A stretch of DNA of 64,000 bases from positions 496,001-560,000 of the forward strand of contig CBDIHI010000011.1 in assembly GCA_965279075.1 (NCBI GenBank). The letters are read 5' to 3'. The notes under the pieces were generated by a model that searched no databases, was not told where the DNA came from, and worked only from the letters and a program-made list of their open reading frames with translations. Positions 41,934 through 51,545 of this stretch are shown here, piece after piece. This DNA comes from SZAS-79 sp965279075. GTDB taxonomy: Bacteria > Pseudomonadota > Gammaproteobacteria > Burkholderiales > SG8-39. Made by a program: the position numbers and the translations under genes. How positions within the stretch are numbered: the stretch's first letter is position 1; the number at the start of each line of letters is the position of its first letter.

Positions 41934-43283
41934 ATGCTGAACTACGGACCCGACGCGATCCTGATGGCCGGCATCGACGGCGGCAACTGGCGCCTCAAGG
42001 ACTACGAGAAGCGCGACGGCTACGCCGCGCTGAAGAAGATCGTTTCCGGCGGCATGAAGCCCGAGGACGTGATCGCCGAGGTGAAGAAATCCGGCCTGCG
42101 CGGCCGCGGCGGCGCGGGCTTCCCCACCGGCCTGAAGTGGAGCTTCATGCCGCGCCAGTTCCCGGGCGCCAAGTACCTCGTGTGCAACTCGGACGAGGGC
42201 GAGCCCGGGACATGCAAGGACAGGGACCTCCTGCGCTACAACCCGCATTCGGTGATCGAAGGCATGATCATCGGCGCATACGCGATGGGGGCGACGGCGG
42301 GTTACAACTACATCCACGGCGAGATCTGGGAAACCTATGAGCGCTTCGAGGAGGCGCTGGACGAAGCGCGCGCCGCGGGTTTCCTGGGCAAGAACATCCT
42401 CGGCTCGGAATTCAGCTTCGAGCTGTATGCACATCCCGGTTACGGCGCCTACATCTGCGGAGAGGAAACCGCGCTGCTGGAGTCGCTCGAGGGCAAGAAG
42501 GGGCAGCCGCGCTTCAAGCCGCCGTTCCCCGCGAGCTTCGGCCTGTACGGCAAGCCGACCACGATCAACAACACCGAGACCTTCGCAGCGGTTCCCTGGA
42601 TCATGAGGAACGGTGGCGACCCGTTCCTTGCGCTCGGCAAGCCCAACAACGGCGGCACCAAGCTCTTTTCGGTTTCGGGCCACGTGAACCGCCCGGGCAA
42701 TTACGAAGTGAAGCTGGGCACGCCTTTCGCCAAGCTCCTCGAAATGGCCGGCGGCATGCGCAACGGCCACAAGCTGAAGGCCGTGATCCCCGGCGGCTCG
42801 TCGATGCCGGTGCTGCCCGCCGAGATCATGATGGCCACGGATATGGACTACGACTCGATAGCCAAGGCGGGCTCGATGCTCGGCTCGGGCGCCGTGATCA
42901 TCATGGATGAGACCACCTGCATGGTCCGCGCGCTCGAAAGGCTGTCCTACTTCTATTACGAGGAATCGTGCGGCCAGTGCACGCCCTGCCGCGAGGGCAC
43001 CGGCTGGCTGTACCGCATGGTCAACCGGATCGAGAACGGCGCGGGGCGCCCCGAAGACCTCGACCTGCTGAACAACGTGTCCGACAACATTGCCGGCCGC
43101 ACGATCTGTGCGCTGGGCGACGCGGCGGCGCTGCCGGTCAAGAGCTTCATCAAGCACTTCAGGCCCGAGTTCGAGTACCACATCGAAAACAAGCGCTGCC
43201 TGGTCGGCGGCCCGCAGAGCGAGCCGAAGTGGGGCCGCTCGGGCGCGCATGCGCCGGCGCACACCGCCGCCAAGGCTGCCTAG
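41934..43283 (+). CDS. nuoF: NADH-quinone oxidoreductase subunit F
   Basis: NuoF binds NADH, FMN and cluster N3. The ATG at 41934 gives 449 residues. GLRGRGGAGFPTGLKW is the NADH/FMN loop, with LVCNSDEGEPGTCKDRDLLR and YICGEETALLESLEG. The N3 ligands are in SCGQCTPCREGTGW and TICALGDAAALP. It starts one base after nuoE. Confidence 0.98.
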   Translation: MLNYGPDAILMAGIDGGNWRLKDYEKRDGYAALKKIVSGGMKPEDVIAEVKKSGLRGRGGAGFPTGLKWSFMPRQFPGAKYLVCNSDEGEPGTCKDRDLLRYNPHSVIEGMIIGAYAMGATAGYNYIHGEIWETYERFEEALDEARAAGFLGKNILGSEFSFELYAHPGYGAYICGEETALLESLEGKKGQPRFKPPFPASFGLYGKPTTINNTETFAAVPWIMRNGGDPFLALGKPNNGGTKLFSVSGHVNRPGNYEVKLGTPFAKLLEMAGGMRNGHKLKAVIPGGSSMPVLPAEIMMATDMDYDSIAKAGSMLGSGAVIIMDETTCMVRALERLSYFYYEESCGQCTPCREGTGWLYRMVNRIENGAGRPEDLDLLNNVSDNIAGRTICALGDAAALPVKSFIKHFRPEFEYHIENKRCLVGGPQSEPKWGRSGAHAPAHTAAKAA

Positions 43284-43293
43284 GACGATGCCC

Positions 43294-45549
43294 ATGCTCA
43301 AGGTAGAAATCGACGGCAGGGAAGTGGAGGTCCAGCACGGCGAGACCGTGATGGAAGCCGCGACCAAGCTCGGCATTTACGTGCCGCACTTCTGCTACCA
43401 CAAGAAGCTCTCCATCGCGGCCAACTGCCGCATGTGCCTGGTCGAGGTCGAGAAGGCCCCCAAGCCCCTGCCGGCCTGCGCCACGCCCTGCACCGACGGC
43501 ATGAAGGTCAAGACCCATTCGGAGGGCGCCAAGAAGGCCCAGAACGGGGTGATGGAGTTCCTCCTGATCAACCACCCGCTCGACTGCCCGATCTGCGACC
43601 AGGGCGGCGAGTGCCAGTTGCAGGACCTCGCGGTCGGCTACGGCAAGGGCAGTTCGCGCTACCAGGAAGAAAAGCGCGTCGTGCTGCAGAAGGACATCGG
43701 CCCGCTGGTGGCGGCTGAGGAGATGAGCCGCTGCATCCAGTGCACGCGCTGCGTACGCTTCGGCCAGGAGATTGCCGGCGTGATGGAGCTCGGCATGATC
43801 GGCCGCGGCGAGCATTCCGAAATCGTTTCGTTCGTCGGCAAGACCGTGGATTCCGAGCTCTCGGGCAACATGATCGACATCTGCCCGGTGGGCGCGCTGA
43901 CCTCCAAGCCGTTCCGATACTCGGCGCGGACCTGGGAACTCGCCCGCAGGAAGAGCGTGGCCCCCCACGACGGCCTCGGCTCCAACCTCGTCGTGCAGGT
44001 GAAGCAGAACAAGGTGATGCGCGTCCTTCCCTTCGAGAACGACGCGATCAACGAGTGCTGGATCTCGGACAAGGACAGGTTCTCCTACGAGGGCCTGAAC
44101 TCCGCCGAGCGGCTGACGCGCCCGATGGTGAAGACCGATGGCCGGTGGCAGGAGGTCGACTGGGAAGCGGCACTCGAGCGCGTGGTGGCCGGCCTCAGGG
44201 CGGCCGGCAGCGACGTAGGCGCCCTCGCCACGCCACAGTCGACCCTCGAGGAACTCCACCTGTTGCAGAAGCTGGTCCGGGCCGTGGGCAGCCAGGCCGT
44301 GGACTTCCGGCTGCGCCAGTCCGATTTTTCCTCTTACGGCAAGCTTGCCGGCATTCCCTGGCTCGGCATGCCCATCGCCGAATTGGGCAAGCTCGACCGA
44401 GTGCTCGTGGTTGGTTCGTTCCTGCGCAAGGACCACCCGCTGATTGCCAACCGGCTGCGCCAGGCCGCCAAGCGTGGCCTCAAGGTCAACTTGCTGCATT
44501 CGTCGGACGACGACCTGCTGATGAACGTGGCGAACAAGCAGGTCGTTTCCCCGGCCGAGCTGCCGGCGGTCCTCGCCAGGGTCATGGACGGCCCGATCGG
44601 CGAGAGCCTCAAGTCGGGCAAGAACGTAGCGATCCTGCTGGGCAACTTCGCGCAGCAGCATCCGCAGGCGGCGCAACTGCATGCCATTGCGCAGGCCCTC
44701 GCCGACTCGATCGGGGCGAAACTCGGCTTCCTCGGCGAAGCGGCCAACAGCGTGGGCGGCTATGTCGCGGACGCGGCAGGGCAGGTCAACGCCGCGGCGA
44801 TGCTTGCGGCGCCGCGCAAGGCCTACATGCTCCTCAATGCCGAGGTCGAACTCGACTGCCACGACCCGAAGTCCGCGCTTGCGGCGATGGGCAAGGCGCA
44901 GTTCGTCGTAGCGCTGTCGGCCTTCAGGCACGGTGCGGTCGACTATGCGGACGTCCTGCTGCCGATTTCGCCCTTCACCGAGACGCCAGGTACCTTCGTG
45001 AACACCGAGGGCACGGCACAGAGCTTCCACGCGACGGTGAAGCCCCTGGGGGAATCGCGCCCCGGCTGGAAGGTCCTGCGCGTGCTCGGTGGCCTGCTCG
45101 GCTTCGACGGCTTTGGCCACGAGTCTGTCGAGGAAGTGCGCACCGAATGCCTGCAGGGCCGGGATATCGCCACGCTGCTTTCCAACAAGACCTCGGTTGC
45201 GGCCGGCGCTTCCGCTGCGGCATCCAAGGCGGTGCAGCGCGTCGCCGACGTGCCTGCCTACTTCGCCGACGGGATCGTGCGCCGCGCCGAGTCGCTGCAG
45301 AAGACTGCCGACGCGAAGCCGCCGCGCGCGCGCATGGGCGCCAAGCTGATGGCCGAGCTGGGTCTGGCCAGCGGTGACCGTGTGCTGGTGCGGATGGGTG
45401 CCGGGGAGGCGCAACTCCAGGTCGCCGCGGACGAACGCGTTGCCGACGCCTGCGTCCGGATTGCCGCGGCCCATCCGTCCACTGCGGCACTGGGGCCGAT
45501 GTTCGGCGCGGTAAGCATCGAGAAGATCGCCGCCACGGAGGCCGCGTAA
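43294..45549 (+). CDS. nuoG: NADH-quinone oxidoreductase subunit G
   Basis: NuoG (75 kDa type) carries the main chain of Fe-S clusters. The 751 residues have the [2Fe-2S] ferredoxin domain (HFCYHKKLSIAANCRMCLVE, ACATPC), the His/Cys site DCPICDQGGECQLQDLAV, a [4Fe-4S] pair (CIQCTRCVRFGQEI; NMIDICPVGAL) and a molybdopterin-oxidoreductase-like domain without an evident cofactor role. I preferred the ATG at 43294 because AGGA is eight bases away; the ATG at 43288 is too close. Confidence 0.96.
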   Translation: MLKVEIDGREVEVQHGETVMEAATKLGIYVPHFCYHKKLSIAANCRMCLVEVEKAPKPLPACATPCTDGMKVKTHSEGAKKAQNGVMEFLLINHPLDCPICDQGGECQLQDLAVGYGKGSSRYQEEKRVVLQKDIGPLVAAEEMSRCIQCTRCVRFGQEIAGVMELGMIGRGEHSEIVSFVGKTVDSELSGNMIDICPVGALTSKPFRYSARTWELARRKSVAPHDGLGSNLVVQVKQNKVMRVLPFENDAINECWISDKDRFSYEGLNSAERLTRPMVKTDGRWQEVDWEAALERVVAGLRAAGSDVGALATPQSTLEELHLLQKLVRAVGSQAVDFRLRQSDFSSYGKLAGIPWLGMPIAELGKLDRVLVVGSFLRKDHPLIANRLRQAAKRGLKVNLLHSSDDDLLMNVANKQVVSPAELPAVLARVMDGPIGESLKSGKNVAILLGNFAQQHPQAAQLHAIAQALADSIGAKLGFLGEAANSVGGYVADAAGQVNAAAMLAAPRKAYMLLNAEVELDCHDPKSALAAMGKAQFVVALSAFRHGAVDYADVLLPISPFTETPGTFVNTEGTAQSFHATVKPLGESRPGWKVLRVLGGLLGFDGFGHESVEEVRTECLQGRDIATLLSNKTSVAAGASAAASKAVQRVADVPAYFADGIVRRAESLQKTADAKPPRARMGAKLMAELGLASGDRVLVRMGAGEAQLQVAADERVADACVRIAAAHPSTAALGPMFGAVSIEKIAATEAA

Positions 45550-46628
45550 TGCTCGACGCGCTGCTCGCGCTGTCGGAGGCGAAGCTCGGCCCGCTGTGGG
45601 GCCCGGCGGTCTACGAACTTGTGACCTCGCTGTTCTTCATCGTCTGCATCACGATCCCGCTCATGCTGGGGGTGGCCTACCTCACCCTCTGGGAGAGGAA
45701 GCTCATCGGCTGGATGCAGATCCGGATCGGCCCGAACAGGGTGGGGCCCCTGGGCCTGCTGCAGCCGATCGCCGACGGCGTGAAGCTCTTCCTGAAGGAA
45801 ATCATCTCCCCCAGCCAGGCCAGCACGGGGTTGTTTTTCATCGCCCCGGTGATGTCGCTGATGCCGGCACTGGCGGCCTGGGCCGTCGTGCCGTTCGCCC
45901 CCGAACTGGTTCTTGCCGACGTCAATGCGGGCCTGCTGTACCTGATGGCGCTGACGTCCCTGGGCGTGTACGGCGTGATCATCGCGGGCTGGGCGTCGAA
46001 CTCCAAGTATTCCTTCCTCGGCGCGATGCGCTCCGCCGCGCAGATGGTCTCCTACGAGATCGCGATGGGCTTCGCGCTGGTCGTCGTGCTGATGGTCTCG
46101 GGCAGCCTGAACCTTTCGGACATTGTGAACGGGCAGGGCAAGGGCACCTTTGCGGGGATGGGATTGAACTTTCTGTCCTGGAACTGGCTGCCGCTGCTGC
46201 CGATCATGGTGGTGTACTTCATTTCAGGCGTGGCCGAGACCAACCGCGCGCCGTTTGACGTGGTCGAGGGCGAATCCGAGATCGTCGCCGGCCACATGGT
46301 CGAGTACTCCGGCATGGCATTCGCCATGTTCTTCCTCGCCGAATACATGAACATGTGGCTCATCTCCGTGCTGACGGTGGTGATGTTTCTAGGCGGCTGG
46401 GCCGCCCCGATCGACAGCGTGGTGGTGAACTGGATCCCGCCTTTCGGCTGGCTGCTGATCAAGATGTTCTTCGTGGTCTCCCTGTTCCTCTGGTTCAGGG
46501 CCACCTTCCCGCGCTACCGCTACGACCAGATCATGCGGCTGGGCTGGAAGATCTTCATCCCGGTGACCCTCGTCTGGCTGGTGGTGGTGGGTGCCTGGAT
46601 GCAAACCCCGTATTCGCTGTGGAAATGA
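45549..46628 (+). CDS. nuoH: NADH-quinone oxidoreductase subunit H
   Basis: NuoH is the membrane subunit that links the quinone site to the proton channels. The 359 residues have about eight helices and the family blocks LTLWERKLIGWMQIRIGPNR, QPIADGVKLFLKE, SAAQMVSYEIAMGFALV and RAPFDVVEGESEIVAGHMVE (the conserved acidic E-channel loop). The start overlaps the nuoG stop by one base. Confidence 0.98.
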   Translation: MLDALLALSEAKLGPLWGPAVYELVTSLFFIVCITIPLMLGVAYLTLWERKLIGWMQIRIGPNRVGPLGLLQPIADGVKLFLKEIISPSQASTGLFFIAPVMSLMPALAAWAVVPFAPELVLADVNAGLLYLMALTSLGVYGVIIAGWASNSKYSFLGAMRSAAQMVSYEIAMGFALVVVLMVSGSLNLSDIVNGQGKGTFAGMGLNFLSWNWLPLLPIMVVYFISGVAETNRAPFDVVEGESEIVAGHMVEYSGMAFAMFFLAEYMNMWLISVLTVVMFLGGWAAPIDSVVVNWIPPFGWLLIKMFFVVSLFLWFRATFPRYRYDQIMRLGWKIFIPVTLVWLVVVGAWMQTPYSLWK

Positions 46629-46637
46629 GGAGCGGCC

Positions 46638-47126
46638 ATGCAAAGGACGCTTGAGTTCTTCCGGTCTTTCCTGCTGCTTGAGTTGCTGCGCGGCATGATG
46701 CTGACCGGGCGCCACCTCTTCGCGCGCAAGATCACGGTGCAGTTCCCCGAGGAGAAGACCCCCATCAGCCCGCGCTTCCGCGGCCTGCACGCGCTGCGCC
46801 GCTACCCGAACGGCGAGGAACGCTGCATCGCCTGCAAGCTGTGCGAGGCGGTCTGCCCCGCGATGGCGATCCACATCGAATCCGAGCAACGTGCCGACGG
46901 TACGCGCCGGACCACACGCTACGACATCGACCTGACCAAGTGCATCTTCTGCGGTTTCTGCGAGGAGGCCTGCCCGGTGGACGCCATCGTCGAGACGCGC
47001 ATCCTCGAGTACCACGGCGAGAAGCGCGGCGACCTGTACTACACCAAGCCGATGCTGCTCGCGGTCGGCGATCGATTCGAACCCCAGATCGCGAAGGATC
47101 GCGAAGCCGACTCGGGCTACCGCTAA
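46638..47126 (+). CDS. nuoI: NADH-quinone oxidoreductase subunit I
   Basis: NuoI (TYKY type) binds clusters N6a and N6b. The 162 residues contain two ferredoxin motifs: CIACKLCEAVCPAMAI and CIFCGFCEEACPVDAIV. The N-terminal amphipathic stretch MLTGRHLFARKITVQFPEE anchors it to the membrane arm. It is nine bases after nuoH and three before nuoJ. Confidence 0.98.
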   Translation: MQRTLEFFRSFLLLELLRGMMLTGRHLFARKITVQFPEEKTPISPRFRGLHALRRYPNGEERCIACKLCEAVCPAMAIHIESEQRADGTRRTTRYDIDLTKCIFCGFCEEACPVDAIVETRILEYHGEKRGDLYYTKPMLLAVGDRFEPQIAKDREADSGYR

Positions 47127-47129
47127 GCC

Positions 47130-47732
47130 ATGTTCTTCGAAACCGCCACCTTCTATTTCTTCGCCGCGATCATGCTGGTGTCGGCCATTGCGGTCGTCAC
47201 CGCGAGGAACCCCGTCCATTCGGCGCTGTTCCTGGTGCTGGCCTTCTTCACCGCCTCCGCCATCTGGATGCTGCTGCGCGCGGAGTTCCTCGCGATCACG
47301 CTGGTACTCGTCTATGTCGGCGCGGTGATGGTGCTCTTCCTCTTCGTGGTGATGATGCTCGACGTCAACCTGGAGAAGATGCGCGAGGGCTTCTGGAGCT
47401 ACCTTCCGCTCGGGCTCACCGTCGGCATCCTGATGGCGGTCGAGATGTCGGTGGTGCTCGGCGGGCGCTACTTCAACTTCATGCTGCCCACTCCCAAGGA
47501 CTACGGCGGTTCGTACAGCAACACCAAGGAACTGGGCCGCCTCCTCTACACGGACTACATGTACCCGTTCGAGATCGCCGCGGTCATCCTGCTGGTGGCG
47601 ATCATCGCCGCCATCGCGCTGACCCTGCGGCGCCGCAAGGACACCAAGGGCCAGGACCCTGCCGCGCAGGTGCGCGTGAAGCGCGCCGACCGCGTGCGCC
47701 TCGTCTCGATGCCCTCGGAGGACGGCAAATGA
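47130..47732 (+). CDS. nuoJ: NADH-quinone oxidoreductase subunit J
   Basis: NuoJ is a five-helix membrane subunit whose third helix rearranges in the coupling cycle. The 200 residues include ATFYFFAAIMLVSAIAVVTA, NPVHSALFLVLAFFTASAIW, EFLAITLVLVYVGAVMVLFL and VVMMLDVN. The C-terminal tail is Arg/Lys-rich. It overlaps nuoK by four bases. Confidence 0.97.
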   Translation: MFFETATFYFFAAIMLVSAIAVVTARNPVHSALFLVLAFFTASAIWMLLRAEFLAITLVLVYVGAVMVLFLFVVMMLDVNLEKMREGFWSYLPLGLTVGILMAVEMSVVLGGRYFNFMLPTPKDYGGSYSNTKELGRLLYTDYMYPFEIAAVILLVAIIAAIALTLRRRKDTKGQDPAAQVRVKRADRVRLVSMPSEDGK

Positions 47733-48037
47733 CGCTGACCCTCTCCCATTTCCTCGTGCTCGGCGCCCTGCTGTTCGCGATCAGCGTGGTCGGCATCTTC
47801 CTGAACCGCAAGAACGTCATCATCCTGCTGATGGCGATCGAACTGATGCTGCTGGCGGTGAACCTGAATTTCATCGCCTTCTCGCATTACCTGGGCGACC
47901 CGGCGGGGCAGGTGTTCGTGTTCTTCATCCTGACGGTGGCGGCGGCGGAGTCGGCCATCGGCCTGGCGATCCTGGTAGTACTGTTCCGCAACCTCAAGAC
48001 CATCAACGTCGACGACCTCGACTCGCTCAAAGGATAA
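47729..48037 (+). CDS. nuoK: NADH-quinone oxidoreductase subunit K
   Basis: NuoK is a three-helix, MrpC-like proton-path subunit. The ATG at 47729 gives 102 residues with LSHFLVLGALLFAISVVGIF, the conserved acidic residue in LLMAIELMLLAVNLNFIAF and the end VFFILTVAAAESAIGLAILV. The start overlaps the nuoJ stop (ATGA); the frame upstream runs through nuoJ. Confidence 0.97.
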   Translation: MTLTLSHFLVLGALLFAISVVGIFLNRKNVIILLMAIELMLLAVNLNFIAFSHYLGDPAGQVFVFFILTVAAAESAIGLAILVVLFRNLKTINVDDLDSLKG

Positions 48038-48058
48038 CTTCGAGGAGACGCCGCGCAG

Positions 48059-50038
48059 ATGATCGGTGCCCTCGCCTGGATAGACAAGATGATCGCAATG
48101 AAGACCCTGTATCTCATAGTCCCCCTCGCGCCGCTCGCCGGCGCGATCGTCGCCGGCCTGTTCGGGCGCGCGGTGGGACGTGCGGGTGCCCATTCCGTGA
48201 CCATCCTTTCGGTACTGGTGTCCTTCCTCTGCTCGTGCGTGATCTTCGCCGACGTGATGTCGGGCAACACCTACAACGGCAGCGTCTACACCTGGATCAC
48301 GAGCGGCGAGACGCGCCTCGAGATCGGCTTCCTCATCGACCGGCTGACGGCGATCATGATGATCGTGGTGACCTTCGTGTCGCTTATGGTGCATCTGTAC
48401 ACCATCGGCTACATGGCCGAGGACCCGGGCTACCAGCGGTTCTTTTCGTACATCTCGCTGTTCACCTTCTCGATGCTGATGCTGGTGATGGCGAACAACT
48501 TCCTGCAGCTTTTCTTCGGCTGGGAGGCGGTGGGCCTCGTTTCGTACCTGCTGATCGGCTTCTGGTACACCCGCCCGACCGCGGTCTACGCCAACATGAA
48601 GGCGTTCCTCGTCAACCGCGTGGGCGACTTCGGCTTCATCCTCGGCATCGGCCTCGTGCTCGCGCATTTCGGCACGCTCGACTACAACGCGGTGTTCTCC
48701 CAGGCGCCCGCGGCGGCCGGCAAGACCATCGAGGTGTTCTCCGGCGCACCGTGGATGCTGCTGACGGTGGTCTGCGTGTGTCTCTTCATCGGTGCGATGG
48801 GCAAGAGCGCCCAGTTCCCGCTGCACGTGTGGTTGCCCGACTCGATGGAGGGCCCGACCCCGATCTCCGCGCTGATCCACGCCGCGACGATGGTGACCGC
48901 GGGGATCTTCATGGTGGCGAGGATGTCGCCGCTCTTCGAACTCTCGGAGACCGCGCTTTCGGTCGTCCTCGTCATTGGCGCCATCACCGCGCTGTCCATG
49001 GCTGCGGTGGCGATCACGCAGTTCGACATCAAGCGCGTCGTCGCCTATTCGACGCTGTCGCAGCTGGGCTACATGACCATGGCGCTGGGCGCCTCCGCCT
49101 ACCCGGTCGCAATCTTCCACCTGATGACGCACGCCTTCTTCAAGGCGGTGCTGTTCCTCGGCGCGGGCTCTGTGATCATGGCGATGCACCACGAGCAGGA
49201 CATGCGCCGCATGGGCGGCCTGAAGAAGTACCTGCCGATCACCTACTGGACCGTGCTGATCGGGGCGCTTGCGAATGCGGGATTCCCGCCGTTCGCCGGA
49301 TTCTTCTCCAAGGACACGATCATCGAGGCGCTCCACGCCTCGCACACGCCCGGTGCGACTTTCGCCTATCTCGCGGCGCTGGCTGGGGTGTTCTTCGGCG
49401 GGCTGTACTCGATGCGCCTCGTGTTCATGACTTTCCACGGCAAGGAGCGCATGGACGAGCACACCAGGGCGCATCTGCACGAGTCGCCGTGGGTGGTCTG
49501 GGTGCCGCTCGTGCTGCTCGCGATCCCGTCCGTGGCGGCCGGATGGTCCATCGGCACGGTGGTCTACGGCGATTATTTCGGTTCAGCCATCCAGGTGCTG
49601 CCCGCGCATGGCGCCATGGAGGAACTGAAGGAAGGATTCCACGGCGTCCTGTCAATGATGCTGCACGGCGTGACCGCCCTGCCGTTCTGGCTCGCCCTGG
49701 CCGGCGCCGGCACGGCCTGGTACCTGTATATCGCGCGCCCGGACCTGCCCAAGGTGGTGGCGGGGAAGTTCGGCCTCCTGTATGCGATCGTCGAGAAGAA
49801 GTACGGCTTCGACGAGCTCTATTCGTGGCTGTTCGCCGGAGGAGCACGCGTCCTTGGGTCCGCGCTGTGGAAGTACGGCGACCAGCGGGTCATCGACGGA
49901 TTGGTCGTGAACGGCTCGGCGCGGCTGGTCGGCTGGTTCTCGGGGGTCGTCCGCCTGTTCCAGTCCGGCCTCATCTACCAATACGCCTTCACCATGATCA
50001 TCGGGGTGGTCCTGGCCCTCTGGTTCTGGCGGACCTGA
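48059..50038 (+). CDS. nuoL: NADH-quinone oxidoreductase subunit L
   Basis: NuoL is the distal antiporter-like proton pump with the lateral helix. The 659 residues include LQLFFGWEAVGLVSYLLIGF, FPLHVWLPDSMEGPTPISAL, STLSQLGYMTMALGASAYPV and FHLMTHAFFKAVLFLGAGSV. I used the ATG at 48059, with GAGGAG 11 bases away; the ATG at 48098 (MKTLYLIVPLAPLAG) matches many homologues better but lacks a clear ribosome site. It follows nuoK after 21 bases. Confidence 0.96.
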   Translation: MIGALAWIDKMIAMKTLYLIVPLAPLAGAIVAGLFGRAVGRAGAHSVTILSVLVSFLCSCVIFADVMSGNTYNGSVYTWITSGETRLEIGFLIDRLTAIMMIVVTFVSLMVHLYTIGYMAEDPGYQRFFSYISLFTFSMLMLVMANNFLQLFFGWEAVGLVSYLLIGFWYTRPTAVYANMKAFLVNRVGDFGFILGIGLVLAHFGTLDYNAVFSQAPAAAGKTIEVFSGAPWMLLTVVCVCLFIGAMGKSAQFPLHVWLPDSMEGPTPISALIHAATMVTAGIFMVARMSPLFELSETALSVVLVIGAITALSMAAVAITQFDIKRVVAYSTLSQLGYMTMALGASAYPVAIFHLMTHAFFKAVLFLGAGSVIMAMHHEQDMRRMGGLKKYLPITYWTVLIGALANAGFPPFAGFFSKDTIIEALHASHTPGATFAYLAALAGVFFGGLYSMRLVFMTFHGKERMDEHTRAHLHESPWVVWVPLVLLAIPSVAAGWSIGTVVYGDYFGSAIQVLPAHGAMEELKEGFHGVLSMMLHGVTALPFWLALAGAGTAWYLYIARPDLPKVVAGKFGLLYAIVEKKYGFDELYSWLFAGGARVLGSALWKYGDQRVIDGLVVNGSARLVGWFSGVVRLFQSGLIYQYAFTMIIGVVLALWFWRT

Positions 50039-50060
50039 CCCGACGCGGCCCATAACAACA

Positions 50061-51545
50061 ATGCAAACCACCGTACCCCTGCTGAGCCTCTCGATCTGGG
50101 TCCCCGTGCTTGCGGGACTCCTCGTGCTCGCCACGGGCGGCGATCGCAATGCACCCCTGGCCCGCACGATCGCCTTCGCCGGTGCGCTCTTCGGGTTCCT
50201 GGTCACGATCCCGCTCTATACCGGGTTCGACACGCAATCGGCCGCCATGCAGTTCGTCGAGCTCAGGCCCTGGATCGCGCACTTCAACGTCAACTACCAC
50301 CTTGGCGTGGACGGGATTTCGGTGCTGTTCATCCTGCTGAACAGCTTCATCACCGTCCTGGTCGTGCTCGCCGGATGGACCGTGATCGAGAACCGGGTCG
50401 CCCAGTATTTCGCCTCGTTCCTGTTCCTGTCCGGGATCATGAACGGCGTGTTCGCAGCGCTCGACGGCGTCCTTTTCTACGTCTTCTTCGAGGCCACTCT
50501 GATCCCGATGTTCATCATCGTCGGCGTCTGGGGCGGCCCCAACCGCGTATACGCCGCGCTGAAGTTCTTCCTCTACACGCTGCTGGGGTCGCTGCTGATG
50601 CTGGTCGCGCTGCTGTACCTGTACAGCAAGTCGGGCGGGAGCTTCGCGATCCTCGACTGGCACAAGCTGCCGATCGCGCTGCCCGCGCAGAAGCTGCTCT
50701 TCTTCGGGTTCCTGTTCGCTTTCGCGGTGAAGGTCCCCATGTGGCCGGTCCACACTTGGCTGCCGGATGCCCACGTCGAGGCACCCACGGGCGGCTCGGT
50801 GGTGCTGGCCGCGATCATGCTGAAGCTCGGCGCGTACGGTTTCATCCGCTTCTCCCTTCCCATCCTGCCGGACGCCAGCCGGGAACTCGCCTGGTTCATG
50901 ATCGCGCTGTCCCTGGTGGCGGTGGTGTACATCGGCCTGGTGGCGCTGGTGCAGGCCGACATGAAGAAGCTGATCGCCTACTCGTCGATCTCGCACATGG
51001 GGTTCGTGACGCTCGGGTTCTTCGTCTTCAACTCCTACGGGGTCGAGGGCGCTCTGGTGCAGATGATCTCGCACGGGTTCATATCCGCGGCGATGTTCCT
51101 CTGCGTCGGGGTGATGTACGACCGCATGCACAGCCGCCAGATCGCCGACTATGGCGGGGTGGTGAACACGATGCCGAAGTTCGCGGCCTTCTTCATGCTG
51201 TTCTCGATGGCCAACTGCGGGCTGCCCGCAACCAGCGGCTTCGTCGGCGAGTTCATGGTGATCATGGGGGCGATGAAGGCCAACTTCTGGGTCGCCTTCG
51301 CCGCCGCAACGACGCTGATCTTCGGCGCGGCGTACACCCTCTGGATGTACAAGCGGGTGATCTTCGGGGCGGTCGCGAACGACCACGTCGCCAAGCTGAC
51401 CGACCTCAACGGGCGCGAATTCCTGATCCTTTCGGCGCTCGCGGTCGCGGTACTGCTGATGGGCATCTACCCGCTGCCCTTCACCGAGGTGATGCATGCG
51501 TCGGTCAATGACCTCCTGCGCCATGTAGCGCTGCCGAAACTATGA
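50061..51545 (+). CDS. nuoM: NADH-quinone oxidoreductase subunit M
   Basis: NuoM is a Mrp antiporter-like proton-pumping subunit. The 494 residues have about 14 helices, with YFFFEATLIPMF-like text YVFFEATLIPMFIIVGVWGG (catalytic Glu), FAVKVPMWPVHTWLPDAHVE (pump Lys), LIAYSSISHMGFVTLGFF and MISHGFISAAMFLCVGVMYD. It overlaps nuoN by four bases. Confidence 0.97.
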   Translation: MQTTVPLLSLSIWVPVLAGLLVLATGGDRNAPLARTIAFAGALFGFLVTIPLYTGFDTQSAAMQFVELRPWIAHFNVNYHLGVDGISVLFILLNSFITVLVVLAGWTVIENRVAQYFASFLFLSGIMNGVFAALDGVLFYVFFEATLIPMFIIVGVWGGPNRVYAALKFFLYTLLGSLLMLVALLYLYSKSGGSFAILDWHKLPIALPAQKLLFFGFLFAFAVKVPMWPVHTWLPDAHVEAPTGGSVVLAAIMLKLGAYGFIRFSLPILPDASRELAWFMIALSLVAVVYIGLVALVQADMKKLIAYSSISHMGFVTLGFFVFNSYGVEGALVQMISHGFISAAMFLCVGVMYDRMHSRQIADYGGVVNTMPKFAAFFMLFSMANCGLPATSGFVGEFMVIMGAMKANFWVAFAAATTLIFGAAYTLWMYKRVIFGAVANDHVAKLTDLNGREFLILSALAVAVLLMGIYPLPFTEVMHASVNDLLRHVALPKL